Source: Solen grandis
Taxonomy: Eukaryota; Mollusca; Bivalvia; Adapedonta; Solenidae
Assembly: GCA_021229015.1 (NCBI GenBank)
Contig: CM037792.1
Coordinates: 41,198,543-41,262,542, forward strand
Reading direction: 5' to 3'
Length of the DNA: 64,000 nt
Numbering within the stretch: position 1 is the stretch's first letter; each line of letters starts with the position of its first letter. Below, piece by piece: positions 48,001 to 58,509 of this stretch. The notes under the pieces were generated by a model that saw only the letters and a program-made list of their open reading frames with translations, was not told the DNA's origin and made no database searches. Made by a program: the position numbers and the translations under genes.

Positions 48001-48985
48001 GTATTAATTTCTATCTTTGTGCAACCATATGTCCATCTTTAATTTTGGATTTAAGCGGCCACCTTTTCTGAATACCAAGACTTTTGTTTTTTCTGTATTT
48101 ACATGTAAACTCCATTTTGAGCAGTAATCTTTTAATCTGTTCAGTAAAACCTGTAGTCCATCTGCAGTCTCTGAGCACAATACCGCGTCATCAGCAAATA
48201 AGAACATGTATAATTCATCTGATGTTATGCCTGCATCTTGATTGTTACGTAAAGTTGCTTCTATATCATTCAGGTACAATGAGAAAAATATTGGCGGGGT
48301 TATCTCCCCTTTGAAATAATCCAACATCACTATTAAAGAACTCCGACTTTCACGGCTCATTTTACTTCTCTATACATCGCCCATTTCTTTAGCATTTCAT
48401 TTATAATAACAGTGAAAAGCTTACAAAAGCAGCTAGTCATTGTTATGCCGTGATAGTTGTTTGGATCGGACGCGTCCCCTTTTTTGTATAACGGTAAAAT
48501 AATACCGGTCGACCAACTGTGTGGAAACGTCTCATTGTTCAAAATATAGTTAGATAAGGGTTCAAATGACGTAGCAAGTATATCAATACATACTTTGAAG
48601 TATTCATAAATGATGCAATCTGTAGAACGTCTTATTATTTCCTAGTCGCTTAGTAGCTGAAATTGTTTCATCTGTTGTTATTGGTATGTCTAATTCTGAA
48701 AATGTAGCATCGGTATTACTCCGCGTATCAAAATTATTCAAAAAATAATTTATTTCAGATGAATTATTATCCCCCACTTCAATATGTGTAGCTAGACGTT
48801 TAATAAGCTCGTAAAAATTTTCTTTTGATACATTATCACTTGACGGATTCACGTGGTTTATTTTTCCTCATTTCGTTCATTTTCTTAACCAAGTCTCTGT
48901 TATATTTTGTTTTCTGTTCTCTACAATAATATTTATAATCTTTCCTTGCACCAAATAACGCCTTTCTATTTTCGTCAATTTTAAA
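48001..48985 (-). pseudogene. Second non-LTR retrotransposon, reverse transcriptase remnant
   Basis: On the minus strand the pieces run ARKDYKYYCREQKTKYNRDL (about 48900), FSELDIPITTDETISATKRL (48690), GIILPLYKKGDASDPNNYHG (48450), ISPP/FFSLYLNDIE (48280) and the catalytic FLFADDAVLCSETADGLQ (48200), then VNTEKTKVLVFRKGG. This order is that of a LINE reverse transcriptase different from the CR1-like copy. The clade (I/Nimb-like or other) is not settled. Stops and frameshifts separate the pieces. Its 5' edge lies 47 bp from the stop codon of the GT61 gene. Confidence 0.8.
48857..48862 (-). promoter_or_regulatory. Possible poly(A) signal for the first GT61 gene
   Basis: AATAAA on the minus strand about 170 bp past the stop codon, inside the retrotransposon remnant. 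No AATAAA lies between the stop codon and the remnant, so the present 3' end of this gene may be supplied by the insertion. Inferred from position only. Confidence 0.3.
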
Positions 48986-49031
48986 ACTATTATAGATAGT
49001 TCAAGAAAAGAAATACTTCGAGATAGAATGT

Positions 49032-50252
49032 TTAGGTCTGTAAATCGAAAACTTTCCCCGTCGGTTTTTGTGATGTTTCAAGAGTATCAAGAATTATTTC
49101 CAGTTCGTGTAGGTCAACTGTGATATCTCCGTCCGTGATTGGACAACACATACGCCAATAGGTTTGGCCAAGAAGTACTGATTGTTTCCAGAATATCTTG
49201 TCCGATGCAGCATCCATCGTCCCGTCATCCCTTGTTGGCATAAATTCAATGACGACTGAGCTGGTCGGTGCAAACATGATGTTGTACAATGCACCACCGT
49301 GGCTCCCCATTATAATTCGAGCTTTCGTGAATACATTAAGTGTAGAGTTGAGAGTGAATGGTCCATTGAAGACAATGACCCTCTCAGTTTTGTATCGCCT
49401 GTTTAACATCATTTCTATCTCCTTACTATTTATAATATTCCTTCTGCAATTGTAACAACCTGATCGTGTCAGTAACACAATGAATGACTCTTCCAGCGGA
49501 ACATCTAGGGAGTCTTTTCCACCTAGCATTCTCCGGCCTTTCTGCCACAAAACGGGATGAAGAGGCGGTGTTATACAAATGAAAATTAGCTCATCTGCAC
49601 CAACAACAATGTTTTCCGAGCTGAAGATTAATCTTTCAGAAGATATATTCAATTTCTCGTAAAACTCATAAATGATTTTGTCACGTGGTCGTTGTGTCAG
49701 GATTTTGATTTGTGAATCAGTAATAATGTCAAATGCCTGCATTAGTTTCGGCAAGGCGCCATCCAGGAAGTGTTGAAAACTGTCGCAACCTGGAATTAAA
49801 AGCAGCAATAATTTCCGATGCCAATTGCTTGGGTCAACAGTTCGATTCTGAAGCACGTGTTCTACATTACTCCTGTACCCGCAGTCATACCCCGGTAAAT
49901 ATGTCCCGTTTCTAACCTTGTAAATTTTGCCAATTAATTTCTCATGTGTCATTTTCCCGATACTGCTGTTGTTTTCAGGCAAACTGTAAAACAAACGTTT
50001 ACTATGGTTGCTTGCATAGTTGGGTGGTGTTATTTCAAAATTTTCATAAAATATATCTACCTGTGTATATCGTACATTCTCCTGAAAACTTTTCTTTTGT
50101 GTCTCATATTCACTACTGCTGACTGTTTTTGTCCTGCTAACTTGCTCAACCTTCATTTTATCACGATGTGATAAACCCACAATTAAACTCGTAGTGATGA
50201 CATACACTATCACAAATGACCCTAGAGTAACAAGCAATGTCTTTCTTTTCAT
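49032..50252 (-). CDS. GT61-family (DUF563) glycosyltransferase, complete
   Basis: One uninterrupted 406-codon frame. Residues 1-4 are MKRK, 5-27 form a membrane anchor, and the rest is lumenal, so it is a type II Golgi/ER enzyme. The catalytic domain has FQHFLDGALPKL at 159-170 (the 'HFLxDxLPRL' region of the family) and the signature GSHGGALYN at 316-324. A paired-Cys stretch GCYNCRRN and a CC near the C-terminus suggest disulphides, and several sequons (NGT, NRT, NIS, NST) suggest N-glycosylation. GT61 includes EOGT, POMGNT2 and plant xylosyltransferases; donor and acceptor here cannot be told. A paralogue about 85% identical lies at 62989. The start has A at -3 and follows a stop. Confidence 0.9.
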   Translation of the reverse strand: MKRKTLLVTLGSFVIVYVITTSLIVGLSHRDKMKVEQVSRTKTVSSSEYETQKKSFQENVRYTQVDIFYENFEITPPNYASNHSKRLFYSLPENNSSIGKMTHEKLIGKIYKVRNGTYLPGYDCGYRSNVEHVLQNRTVDPSNWHRKLLLLLIPGCDSFQHFLDGALPKLMQAFDIITDSQIKILTQRPRDKIIYEFYEKLNISSERLIFSSENIVVGADELIFICITPPLHPVLWQKGRRMLGGKDSLDVPLEESFIVLLTRSGCYNCRRNIINSKEIEMMLNRRYKTERVIVFNGPFTLNSTLNVFTKARIIMGSHGGALYNIMFAPTSSVVIEFMPTRDDGTMDAASDKIFWKQSVLLGQTYWRMCCPITDGDITVDLHELEIILDTLETSQKPTGKVFDLQT

Positions 50253-50598
50253 TTTATGTGTCTATTGCATGCAATAAGTATTTACTTCATATTTTATTAT
50301 GAAACACTTTGGTATTTCGTTTTCCTCAGGCAACATTCGATATCAATCAGCTAGTTAAATATTAGATTCTGTCCTATGATTAATAAGTTGATCATTAAAA
50401 GCTTTTTAAGAGCTCTTTTGTACAGTTGCAAATAGTTAATTTCACAAAGTCCCCAGTAAAAAATATATATTTTGTAAATATTCTCGGACTATTGGAATCT
50501 GTCAGTTAATAAGGTCAATAAATGTATTCATGGCTCTGCACATTGCTTTCCATCCGACCGGAATGAGCTGTTCCAAAATGGGAAGCGTTGACCACATC
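50253..50598 (-). other. Likely 5' leader of the first GT61 gene
   Basis: On the minus strand a good acceptor (gttattttcag) ends at 50599, leaving a leader of about 346 bp before the ATG. This suggests a coding exon without introns preceded by a spliced untranslated exon further right. The upstream exon was not identified. Confidence 0.35.
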
Positions 50599-50789
50599 CT
50601 GAAAATAACATTAGAAAATAAGAATAGGTTTACATTATAGTCATTGTAAAGATATACAGCTAGATTTCATTAGACGTGAATTTTTCTTCCTTGATTTTTT
50701 AACACTCACTTCTCATTGCAATTAAAAGTGGAATAGAGACAAATATACTTGGCGAAAAAAGCATATAACGGTACATATATTTCCAGGAA

Positions 50790-50915
50790 TGGTTGGCCCT
50801 GTGTCAGGATAATGTGACTGGATATGTTATCATGCTACATGTAGACCTACGGCGTAAGACATAGTCTTCAAATAACTGAAATACTATCGGTGGGACAGTA
50901 AAACTAATAAAACAA
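50790..50915 (+). mobile_element. SINE family 2 fragment
   Basis: Matches the 3' half of the SINE at 28071-28377: 'ctgtgtcaggataatgtgac', 'gttatcatgctac', 'gacctacggcgt', 'actgaaatactatcg' and 'taaaactaataaaaca'. The tRNA head is missing. Confidence 0.6.
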
Positions 50916-51043
50916 ATATCCTTGTCCCTAAACGAATCCAGTCAATGTACTTGTCTTAATGATAAAACAGTGGATGGGGTTTTACTTTCGTGTCTCTAAG
51001 CGGCAGCTGAATGAAAATAATTCATGATCACTTAAACATGTGG

Positions 51044-51175
51044 TTTTACCATGTAGCATGGAATATTTTTGTCCTCATAAAAGGCCTTTTACCATGTAGC
51101 ATGGAATATTGTGTCCCCATAAAAGGCCTTTTACCATGTAGCTTGAAATGTTTGTGTCCTCATAAAAGGCCTTTT
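51044..51175. repeat. Three-unit tandem repeat, 42-43 bp
   Basis: Units begin at 51044, 51087 and 51129, each 'ttttaccatgtagc' then 'gtcctcataaaaggcc', with a fourth start at 51172. Units are about 90% alike. Confidence 0.85.
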
Positions 51176-51511
51176 ATTAATGTTCCTCAAATTCAGGTAT
51201 TGTGATATTTTGCAAACTCTGAGATCTGCATCATGTTCAAGATAGAAAAAAAAAACCATCATAAATGATAAATAAATCAATAATTTTTTTTCTATTTTGT
51301 GTGTGTGTTGGCGTATTTTAAGTAAATAGTTTATCAAATATAAAATGATTATTGATTGGAACGAGTTGTTTTAAATAAAATGTTGGTTTTCCTGAGAGAA
51401 ATAATCAATTAAATTCACTCTTTATCAATATTCGGCAAACCTGCCCTTTCTCAAATGAAAATTGATAAACCTTACAATATTGTTATTTCTATACAAAATT
51501 CATTATTCTAC

Positions 51512-51700
51512 AGTCAAACTGTCTTAAGCGGACAGTCAGGGGATGTAGAGAAAGTGACCGCTTAACAGATGCAGTTGCTAATTGAAGTATAAATATAAAA
51601 AATAGAATTAAATGACAATTTGGTAAAAATCAAAACTGACCGCTGAACGCAGGTTGACAACTTTATACAGGTGGCCGCTAATACAGGTTTACAAAGGGCC
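51512..51700 (+). repeat. Possible DNA-transposon end fragment
   Basis: Begins 'cagtcaaactgtcttaagcg' and repeats the theme 'gaccgctta-', 'gtggccgctaatacaggttt'. Such 'CAGTCAAACCTGT..AAGCGGCCAC' sequences are familiar to me as repeated TIR-type ends in invertebrate genomes, but the other terminus is not seen, so only a fragment is called. Confidence 0.3.
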
Positions 51701-53000
51701 TACTTATTGCAATTTCTTATGGAACACAGGTGTTTCTGATGCATGTTTTTGTTTATAACACTGATGTGTGGCATTGTTTAGTTATACCATTAACACACAT
51801 AAAAATCGTTTACAAAGAAAAGGACATAAAATTCTAAGCATAACATTAAGTGTATATGTTTGGTTAATCAGTAGAAAATAAATATAAAAGAACAAATGCA
51901 AAGACAATACATTTTTAAAAAAATATTTTGTGAAGGGGAAAAAACGAGAAATATTTCTGCCTCGTTAACCGTTTTAACCACTGATCTCGTTATTGATTGT
52001 AAAGGCAAGAAGACATAGTTCATGATGCTATAAAAATCGGTGGACTGTGAAAAAAGTTGAAACGGCGCTTCAAACTAACTTATAAATAAATCATTATGAA
52101 TGTTATGATCTTGAGGGAACAAGATGTTATCTTTTTTGAACGACCTAATTGACCGATCATAATTGTTTATTATTTTCAACTAATTTTTTTCCGAAATTAT
52201 TGTGTCGAGAAAAAAAATCGAATAAAATTTCGAACAAAAACGCAAGCACTTTTTTCTAGTGATTAAGTCTTTTGTGCAAAATAGGTTTCTTGTTTCCTCA
52301 AGGTATTTTCTCGTTCCCACAAAAGCAATATCTTCATTTAGTGTTTCCCCCTACACCATCGTGACCTTAGAAATAGATTGACCATGTCACCTCAATGCCA
52401 CCGTATTTTCAAAGTACAAAGTTCTATAAATTGAGGGGAACTCTATAAGAGCCAGTAAACTAAAAATGGTGTTATATGTATAACGTTCATGAATAAATCT
52501 ACTATAAGAGCCCCTCAAAACACAGAATGATTAATTAAGTGCTATAGGCAACTGGAAAGAATGTTTAAACAGAGAAAATACTTCATCGCGTGCTTCAAAT
52601 AAGAAAAGGAAAATCAAACAGGGTGGCTTTTAAACAGTTATTACCACTTGCACTAGAACCATAGAATGTGTCCATGTAAAGCCGAATCTCCAAGTCGCAT
52701 AGTTCGTAACGTATGTCGTTTTATACTTTGTGCTTCCATTTTTTTTCTATATATTGATAGATATGAGAGAACAGGAGGGGGGCGGGGGTGATCAGATTAA
52801 AGATATGAACATAGTCTACATTGAATGCAATTCTTAATTTTAAAACCAATGCTCGACAGTATTCTTTAGTAACAAGCATTACAATGTCTTATTGCAACTT
52901 GGTCTATATACATTAGTCTGATAACTACTATTGATTGCAATGTAAATCGAACTAAACTAATTCTTTGTCATTGGTGTAGATCTAGCTACCATGATATGAA
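51701..53000. other. AT-rich, no gene seen
   Basis: No coding frame or placed repeat. A G-rich run (about 52775-52791, 'ggaggggggcgggggtg') is the only compositional oddity. Confidence 0.5.
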
Positions 53001-53010
53001 CAAATAATTC

Positions 53011-53425
53011 TGACTGGATCGTAATCGTAATCAACATTAATAACAAAAACAATGTGAGCTGGATCGAGATCTAGCTCAACATTGAAATAAACATAATCAA
53101 ATTGTTGGCTGATCGAGATCGTGCTCACATTGAAATAAACAATAAGCTTGAGCTGGATCGTAGATCGTAGCTCGACATGAAACACATTGGGGATAATAAA
53201 TTGATATCATGAATGTGGAGGTGGATCGTAGATCGTAGCTCGACCATAGAAAATGTTAATGGAATGGTTGAGCTGGATCGTAGATCGTAGCTCAGCCAAT
53301 TATTTCAACATATAGAAGTGGTTGAGCTTGGTCGCAGATCGCAGCTCGACAATGAACGATCTGTGTGGAATATCATATCTTGACCAGTCGAATTCAAATA
53401 TTTTGAGGTGGATCTCAAATTTCAT
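53011..53425. repeat. Array of GAGCT-GATC-GATC-AGCTC quasi-palindromes
   Basis: Seven to eight copies of a 22-27 bp quasi-palindrome whose best form is 'gagctggatcgtagatcgta' followed by 'gctc', at about 53011, 53056, 53107, 53150, 53218, 53270, 53324 and 53405. Each can pair GAGCT with AGCTC and GATC with GATC around a GTA/GAG loop. The AT-rich spacers (about 20-55 bp) differ from each other, though two share 'acattgaaataaac'. The copies at the left use 'cgagatc' and the ones in the middle 'cgtagatcgtag'. A related pair of motifs ('cgatctacgacc', 'gtcgacctacgatc') lies at 54210-54262. Function unknown. Confidence 0.75.
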
Positions 53426-53479
53426 TATTGTTCTGTCTCTGACTTTTTGAATACACATAGATGATTATGATGATAATGA

Positions 53480-53507
53480 TGTGTGTGTATTTGTGTGTGT
53501 GTTGCGC

Positions 53508-53538
<31 letters not shown>

Positions 53539-53541
53539 TGG
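53480..53541. repeat. (GT)n-(GC)n-(GT)n alternating purine-pyrimidine tract
   Basis: About 60 bp of almost unbroken alternating purine/pyrimidine, with (CG)9-10 in the middle and (TG)n on both sides. Such tracts favour Z-DNA. The open frame across it is a by-product. Confidence 0.9.
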
Positions 53542-54310
53542 AGAATTGTACTAGTCAGGAAATGTCCAATTTCTCTTGTGTTATTTTTTGTTTTTTAAAT
53601 TGTTATCGTTTTTTTCGGGTTTTTTGTCGTCGGGAAAATGAAATCGTGGGAAATTTTCTCCCGTGGGAATATAGTTTTGGTCGTGAAAATTTTTATTGAG
53701 AATTTTTTTGTCTTTTTGGGGATTGTTGTACCCGACGGTATAACTGAACTCGTTTAGGAAATATAATCCATCAGGAAAATTTTATTTATCATGAAAACTG
53801 TATATTTCAGGTGAGCTAAATGTTTCGACAATACTGTCCGCGTGAGTATAACATTCTAAACGAAAATAACTTTACCCACGATTTCAACATTTCCAGCAAA
53901 CTTTTAAACTTTTTACTTGACGAAAACAACGTTTACGATAAATACAAAGGTGTATGTCATACGATATACAGACTTTGATGATTTTACCGGGTATTCAATT
54001 CATAAGTAAACAATAAAGATCATGTAAAGTTGAGATTAGGTTGAACCGTCTAAATCCCGAAACCATTGAAAATACAAATGAAAAATCTATTGTCTCAATT
54101 TTTTCACGCAGCCTAAATTTTAATTTGAAAATATGAAGTTACACAAGAAGAATCGCTTAGTCCTTTTCAACTGTATATCAGTTATTGCAGATTTATAACG
54201 AAAAGTTATACGATCTACGACCAAGGTCGACAAAGAAAATTAGTTATAATGTCGACCTACGATCTTCACACACCATTTTACATGATTTTACATGAAAAAT
54301 TGTCCACAGT
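53542..54310. other. AT-rich, no gene seen
   Basis: Several 'gtgggaaat', 'cgtgaaaat', 'caggaaaat', 'catgaaaac' phrases between 53630 and 53800 suggest an old diverged 'cGtGaaaAT' simple repeat. Nothing coding. Confidence 0.4.
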
Positions 54311-55103
54311 TTTAAACAAGTTATACGTCCAGAAACAGGTCTTGTTTACATTTTTAATATATCTGTATAATGGAGGCCCAGGCCAGCTATTTCAATTGCC
54401 CCTAACTTGGTCAAACGGCCAAATCTTTGCCCGCCGTAATGGTATCAGTACAACTAGGCGGTCAAAGTCCACATACGCCTAGGATGAAGACACCTTATAT
54501 TAACTTAATTGGTATGGCGGCTATGATGGAAAGAAAAATGCTCCCAAAATGACCCAAAGAGAACTTTTGAGCCAAGGTTGTTTTTTTTTTACTTGAACAT
54601 TGGGCATCATCTAGGATGATACCTTGCACATTGCAACACTCTCAATGCAATTTTAAGCAAGTTATATGTCCAAAACAGGTCTTGTTTACATTTTGTATAT
54701 ATCTGTATAATAGGGGCCAAGGCCAGCTATTTCAATTGCCCTTACTTGGTCAAATGGCCACCTCTTTGCACCAAATAAGCGCTATTTTGCTGTAATGATA
54801 TCAGTACAACTGGGCGGTCAAATTCCACATAGGACTCGGATGAAGACACCTTATATTAACTATAGGGGTATGACGGCGGCCATGATGGAAAGAATAATGG
54901 TCCCGAAATCACCAAAGAGAACTTCTGAGCCAATGTCTTTTTTACTTGAACCTTTGGCATCGTCTCAGAATGAACCTTGCACATTGCAACACTTCCAATG
55001 CAATTTTAAGCAAGTTTTATGTCCAGAAATAGGTTTTGTTTACATTTTGAATATATCTGTATAATGGAAGCCAAGTCCAGCTATTTCAATTGCCCTTACT
55101 TGG
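54311..55103. repeat. Tandem repeat, unit about 341-353 bp, 2.3 copies
   Basis: 'tttaaacaagttatacgtcc' at 54311 recurs as 'tttaagcaagttatatgtcc' at 54652 and 'tttaagcaagttttatgtcc' at 55005. Each is followed by 'aggtcttgtttacatttt', 'atatctgtataat', 'agctatttcaattgccc', 'ggcggtcaaa' and 'gaagacaccttatattaac'. The third copy is cut at 'ttacttggtcc' by the SINE-derived array that follows. Confidence 0.85.
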
Positions 55104-55109
55104 TCCTTA

Positions 55110-55662
55110 CCGGAGTATCACGCCGTAGAAATGAGGCATGATACCACACCCTGTCACATTATCATTGACACCATACACCGGAGTATCACGCCGTAGAAAT
55201 GAGGCATGATACCACACCCTGTCACATTATCATTGACACCATACACCGGAGTATCACGCCGTAGACATATGACATGATACCACACCCTGTCACATTATCA
55301 TTGACACCATACACCGGAGTATCACTCTGTAAACATGTGACATGATACAACACCCTGACACATTATCATTGACACCATACACCGGAATATCACTCTAATG
55401 ACATTTGACATGATACTACACCCTGTCACATTATCATTGACACTAACACCGGAGTATCACGCCGTAGACATATGACATGATACAACACCCCGTAACTCGG
55501 CCCACTTGTCCGTATCCTACCTGCAAGTGGTTGCGTCAAGGAAGAGAGATATACCAATACCATTTTTAATGATTTCGATACGTCACAGCCGGGGATAGAA
55601 CCCACAATTGTCCGGTTATGGAGCGGACATTCAAACCACTCGGCCATCGGAGGTTTAATGCA
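55110..55662 (-). mobile_element. SINE family 2 with internally amplified 68-bp domain
   Basis: Read on the minus strand, a tRNA-like head lies at about 55595-55662 (A box 'atggccgagtggtttgaatg', B box 'gtgggttctatcccc', with a C-to-T change in the B box). It leads into a central domain that then repeats six times with a 68-bp period (unit starts at 55110, 55178, 55246, 55314, 55382 and 55449). Each unit is the 'gtgtcaatgataatgtgac' to 'tctacggcgtgatactccgg' segment, equivalent to the single-copy 'gtgtcaggataatgtggctg'..'tctacggcgtgatac' of the SINE at 28071. So a transposon domain became a minisatellite in place. Confidence 0.75.
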
Positions 55663-55909
55663 AGGGGTGGACTGTTTTTCAGTTCTTAATTTTACATGAG
55701 GATTTTTAGATAAAGAAACATAAATAGGGATAAATTGTGATGCAACAGGTGGACCCAATACATTCTACAGTGTGGCGCTGTATATATCATGTGACAGACG
55801 CTTTTTTTTTTCTTTTTCTTTTTCTCAAAGAAATTGACTATTTAAATATATCCGGTACGTATATACATTTTTAAAAGTGTGTGTGTGTGCGTGTGAAAGT
55901 TTACCGGCA

Positions 55910-56330
55910 ACAGAAATTTCAAATTGCTTACAAACGTAAAAAAGTCCTTCCTGATATGATTATCCCAATGTTGAAATTAGTCACCTCCTAATCGCTTAAC
56001 TTAAGGTTTAAACAGCGACCACTTTGTGACTTTATTGACTAGCGACAGACAGAGACCAGTAAAAAAAAAGTCCCAGAACTAGTCACAAGGTAATTATGTT
56101 GTTGCAAATATGAAAAAGCAGATATTTCCAAAGCTGTAAGACGCGGAGTATCTGGGTTATTACGCATGCGCATGGCAGAAGATATAAAACTTTTCGTCAA
56201 GGCCGTATGATAACCTATTTATCACATTGCCAAAAAGCAAACATGCATACAAAAAAGAATCTTAAATCTTAATTCCAATCTTACTCGTCTGCCTTCAACG
56301 CCGCCACATTTCGTTTCGAGATCATCGGAT
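55910..56330 (+). repeat. Segmental duplication, left flank of copy 2
   Basis: Diverged match to 41065-41470: 'caacagaaatttcaaattgc', 'cttacaaacg', 'cccagaactagtcacaag', 'gacgcggagtatct', 'gataacctattta', 'aaacatgcatac'. Copy 2 contains about 100 bp not in copy 1. Confidence 0.55.
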
Positions 56331-56590
56331 TAAGGACCTAAGTAAGGTTGTAGCCGCTGATCGATAATAACTAGCCGGTCACCTTTCTGAGTTCGAGTCC
56401 CAGTATTGGCAAACGGATTTTCATAAAAGTTCCGGTTCCTTCCTCAGAATGAGAGTTTCAATCCGGGTACCTTCTGTGATTAAGGCACCCGTATGAACAC
56501 CCCCCCCCCCCCATCTGGAAGCCAGCTTGACGGCTTTCTCACAAGAACAGTCCGAATGACGATGGTAATACAGGGGTTAGAGGCTAAATG
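56331..56590. mobile_element. Head-to-head pair of SINE fragments
   Basis: The left part runs forward (B box 'gagttcgagtcccagt', 'aaacggattttca', 'tttcaatccgggtacct'), then comes a run of about 14 C (56497-56512), then a reversed piece ('ctggaagccagcttgacgg', 'gtccgaatgac', 'aggggttagaggc'). Both pieces belong to the family 1 central domain. The reversed piece alone is present at 41480-41570 in the other duplication copy. Confidence 0.5.
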
Positions 56591-57740
56591 AGTTACAGAA
56601 TAAAACCACTCGACCACGGGGAGGTCCAAATATTTGGAATACTTTGGATTTTATCCAGTGAAATATAAAATCCAATTATCTTTTTACCCGACACACACGA
56701 AACTTGTCACATTCCAGGAGTCATTTTGATGCGTAGTTTATCAAGTAGGCCTGAGTTGATATTAGATGACAGGTATTTATTGATTTTGTCTGTAAAAGTC
56801 CCTATAACAGTACATAAATCTTGTTTTACTCGAACATTGCTATCAGGGTTTGAAATAATTAAGAAATAGCTTGTTTTATATACCAATCAATGCTTTGTTA
56901 TTCTTTTGCTTAATCATATCACTCTAAATAGAGAGGGCGAGAGAAAAAAAGGAGTTTCAAGCCGCCCGCTGTAACATTATTTTTAGGTTTTTCTTTCTTT
57001 TACTCAATATTCCTAGTGTCCAAATACATTTATATATACTGTACAAATATAATGGTAGGTGTAACATTCATTGATGATAGAGGTTAACACGGAAAGGCAA
57101 CTCCTTTAATGCTCAAACTGGATGGAAACTCTGTACGCTAGGTAGCCGCGGTGCTATAAAGATAGCGGACGGTTTACGTTGACCCATCCGAAATAGCAAA
57201 GATAGGGCTCAAGATGAAGTTTGATGAATAAATTGTCTATTTTCAGTCAATTCGAGGACAATAGATAGTATGTGACTGTGGGGTCTGGGAAGAAATAGCA
57301 GGACATACTATGGTAATATACACTGAATATGGTCGCGGCAGTTATTTCGGAATTTTCTATGAATTCACAAGACATTAAGCAGATCTTAGATACCTTGTTC
57401 ATGCAATATTCTTATTCATAAAGTTGAATGAAAATCAATCATTTGGTTTCTTAGGACTGTTTGTATGTATGGTTCTTGTTGATTATGATAACGATGATGA
57501 TGTATTTAGATTTTTACTTTCACTGCAAAATTCCATACACAAATACTTTTTCGGAGGCGATTTGGGATTATAAAAGCTTACTGAAATCTGTATAGTTATG
57601 ATAATATATAGCATTCTTAAAAATCGTGATCTTCTATCTAATATGCATGAAAGCATGTTTTGCATTTTTGCATGCTGATATTGCTCGTTTTAGTCACTAA
57701 TGTATATCAATAACTTGACTATTCGACTTGACTATTTAAG
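56591..57740. other. No gene seen
   Basis: AT-rich sequence without supported frames or placed repeats. A (GAT)n-like bit lies at 57486-57502. Confidence 0.5.
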
Positions 57741-57935
57741 TTTACCGTCGCTTTGACAGTATTTCAGTCATATAGCGACGTCCAGCTAATTACAGGTGGA
57801 GGAAGACCCCGAATGCACGGAGGCATCCGTGTAAAACCACCGACCTACCGCAAGCCAGCTTGAAGGCTTCCTCCCATGAAAATCTGAATGACCTACCGGG
57901 ATTCGAACCCACGCGGTGAGTGAGCTGAGTGAGTC
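57741..57935 (-). mobile_element. SINE family 1, minus strand, 5' truncated
   Basis: Reverse complement shows 'actcactcagctcactcac', the B box 'gtgggttcgaatcccggt', 'tcttccagctgg'-type central domain (here 'ttcaagctggcttgcggtag'), 'tcctccacctgtaattagct' and 'tatgactgaaatactgtc'. The A box is missing. Confidence 0.75.
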
Positions 57936-58509
57936 TTAAATGTATGTCAATACAAGAATGAGTTTGAAAATGAAACTTTGAAACATCGATTATAATATGA
58001 ATTGTGTTCCTTTGTGATGCATGATTATGTAAAAGGTCGTCTGTAAAAGATATTTAACACAGCTTCTAATTCTCTCTTCCTTCTCCATTCATTCAAATGC
58101 ATAAATTATAAAAACAAAAATATGTTTTAGTTTATTGCCATATACATCATCTATTCCATACATTTTAACAAACATTTGATCAACAATATCGTGTTGTTCT
58201 GTTCAAGTGTATTTTCCATGATTAACATTCGATAAATGACATACACATGTATCATAATCCTTTTTTTTGGGCACCAAATGGTACATTTATAGTCAACAAA
58301 AACTTAAGAAATGAATGATGTATGAAAGATCAAATATGTGCTACAAGTTTCTGTTTAATTCATACATTTAATTTATTATCAATTAATGCCCGGTATTTAG
58401 GTACAGGTCACGGGATTAACAGCCCTAAATGAACGCTCGAAATTAATATCGGTAAAGATAGTTATACATTCCAGAAATAGAACAATGCGAGTAGTATCAT
58501 TTTGATTAA

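Noticed and set aside
49094..49915. Plus- and minus-strand short frames inside the GT61 genes
   Set aside because: They are shadows of the 406-codon frame (and of its paralogue at 62989-64000).
53011..53425. CRISPR-like array (palindromic repeats with unlike spacers)
   Set aside because: Repeats differ in sequence and length, spacing is irregular, there are no cas genes, and the surrounding DNA is clearly from an animal genome.
55426..55758. 110-codon minus-strand frame
   Set aside because: It is translation of the SINE head and its amplified domain.
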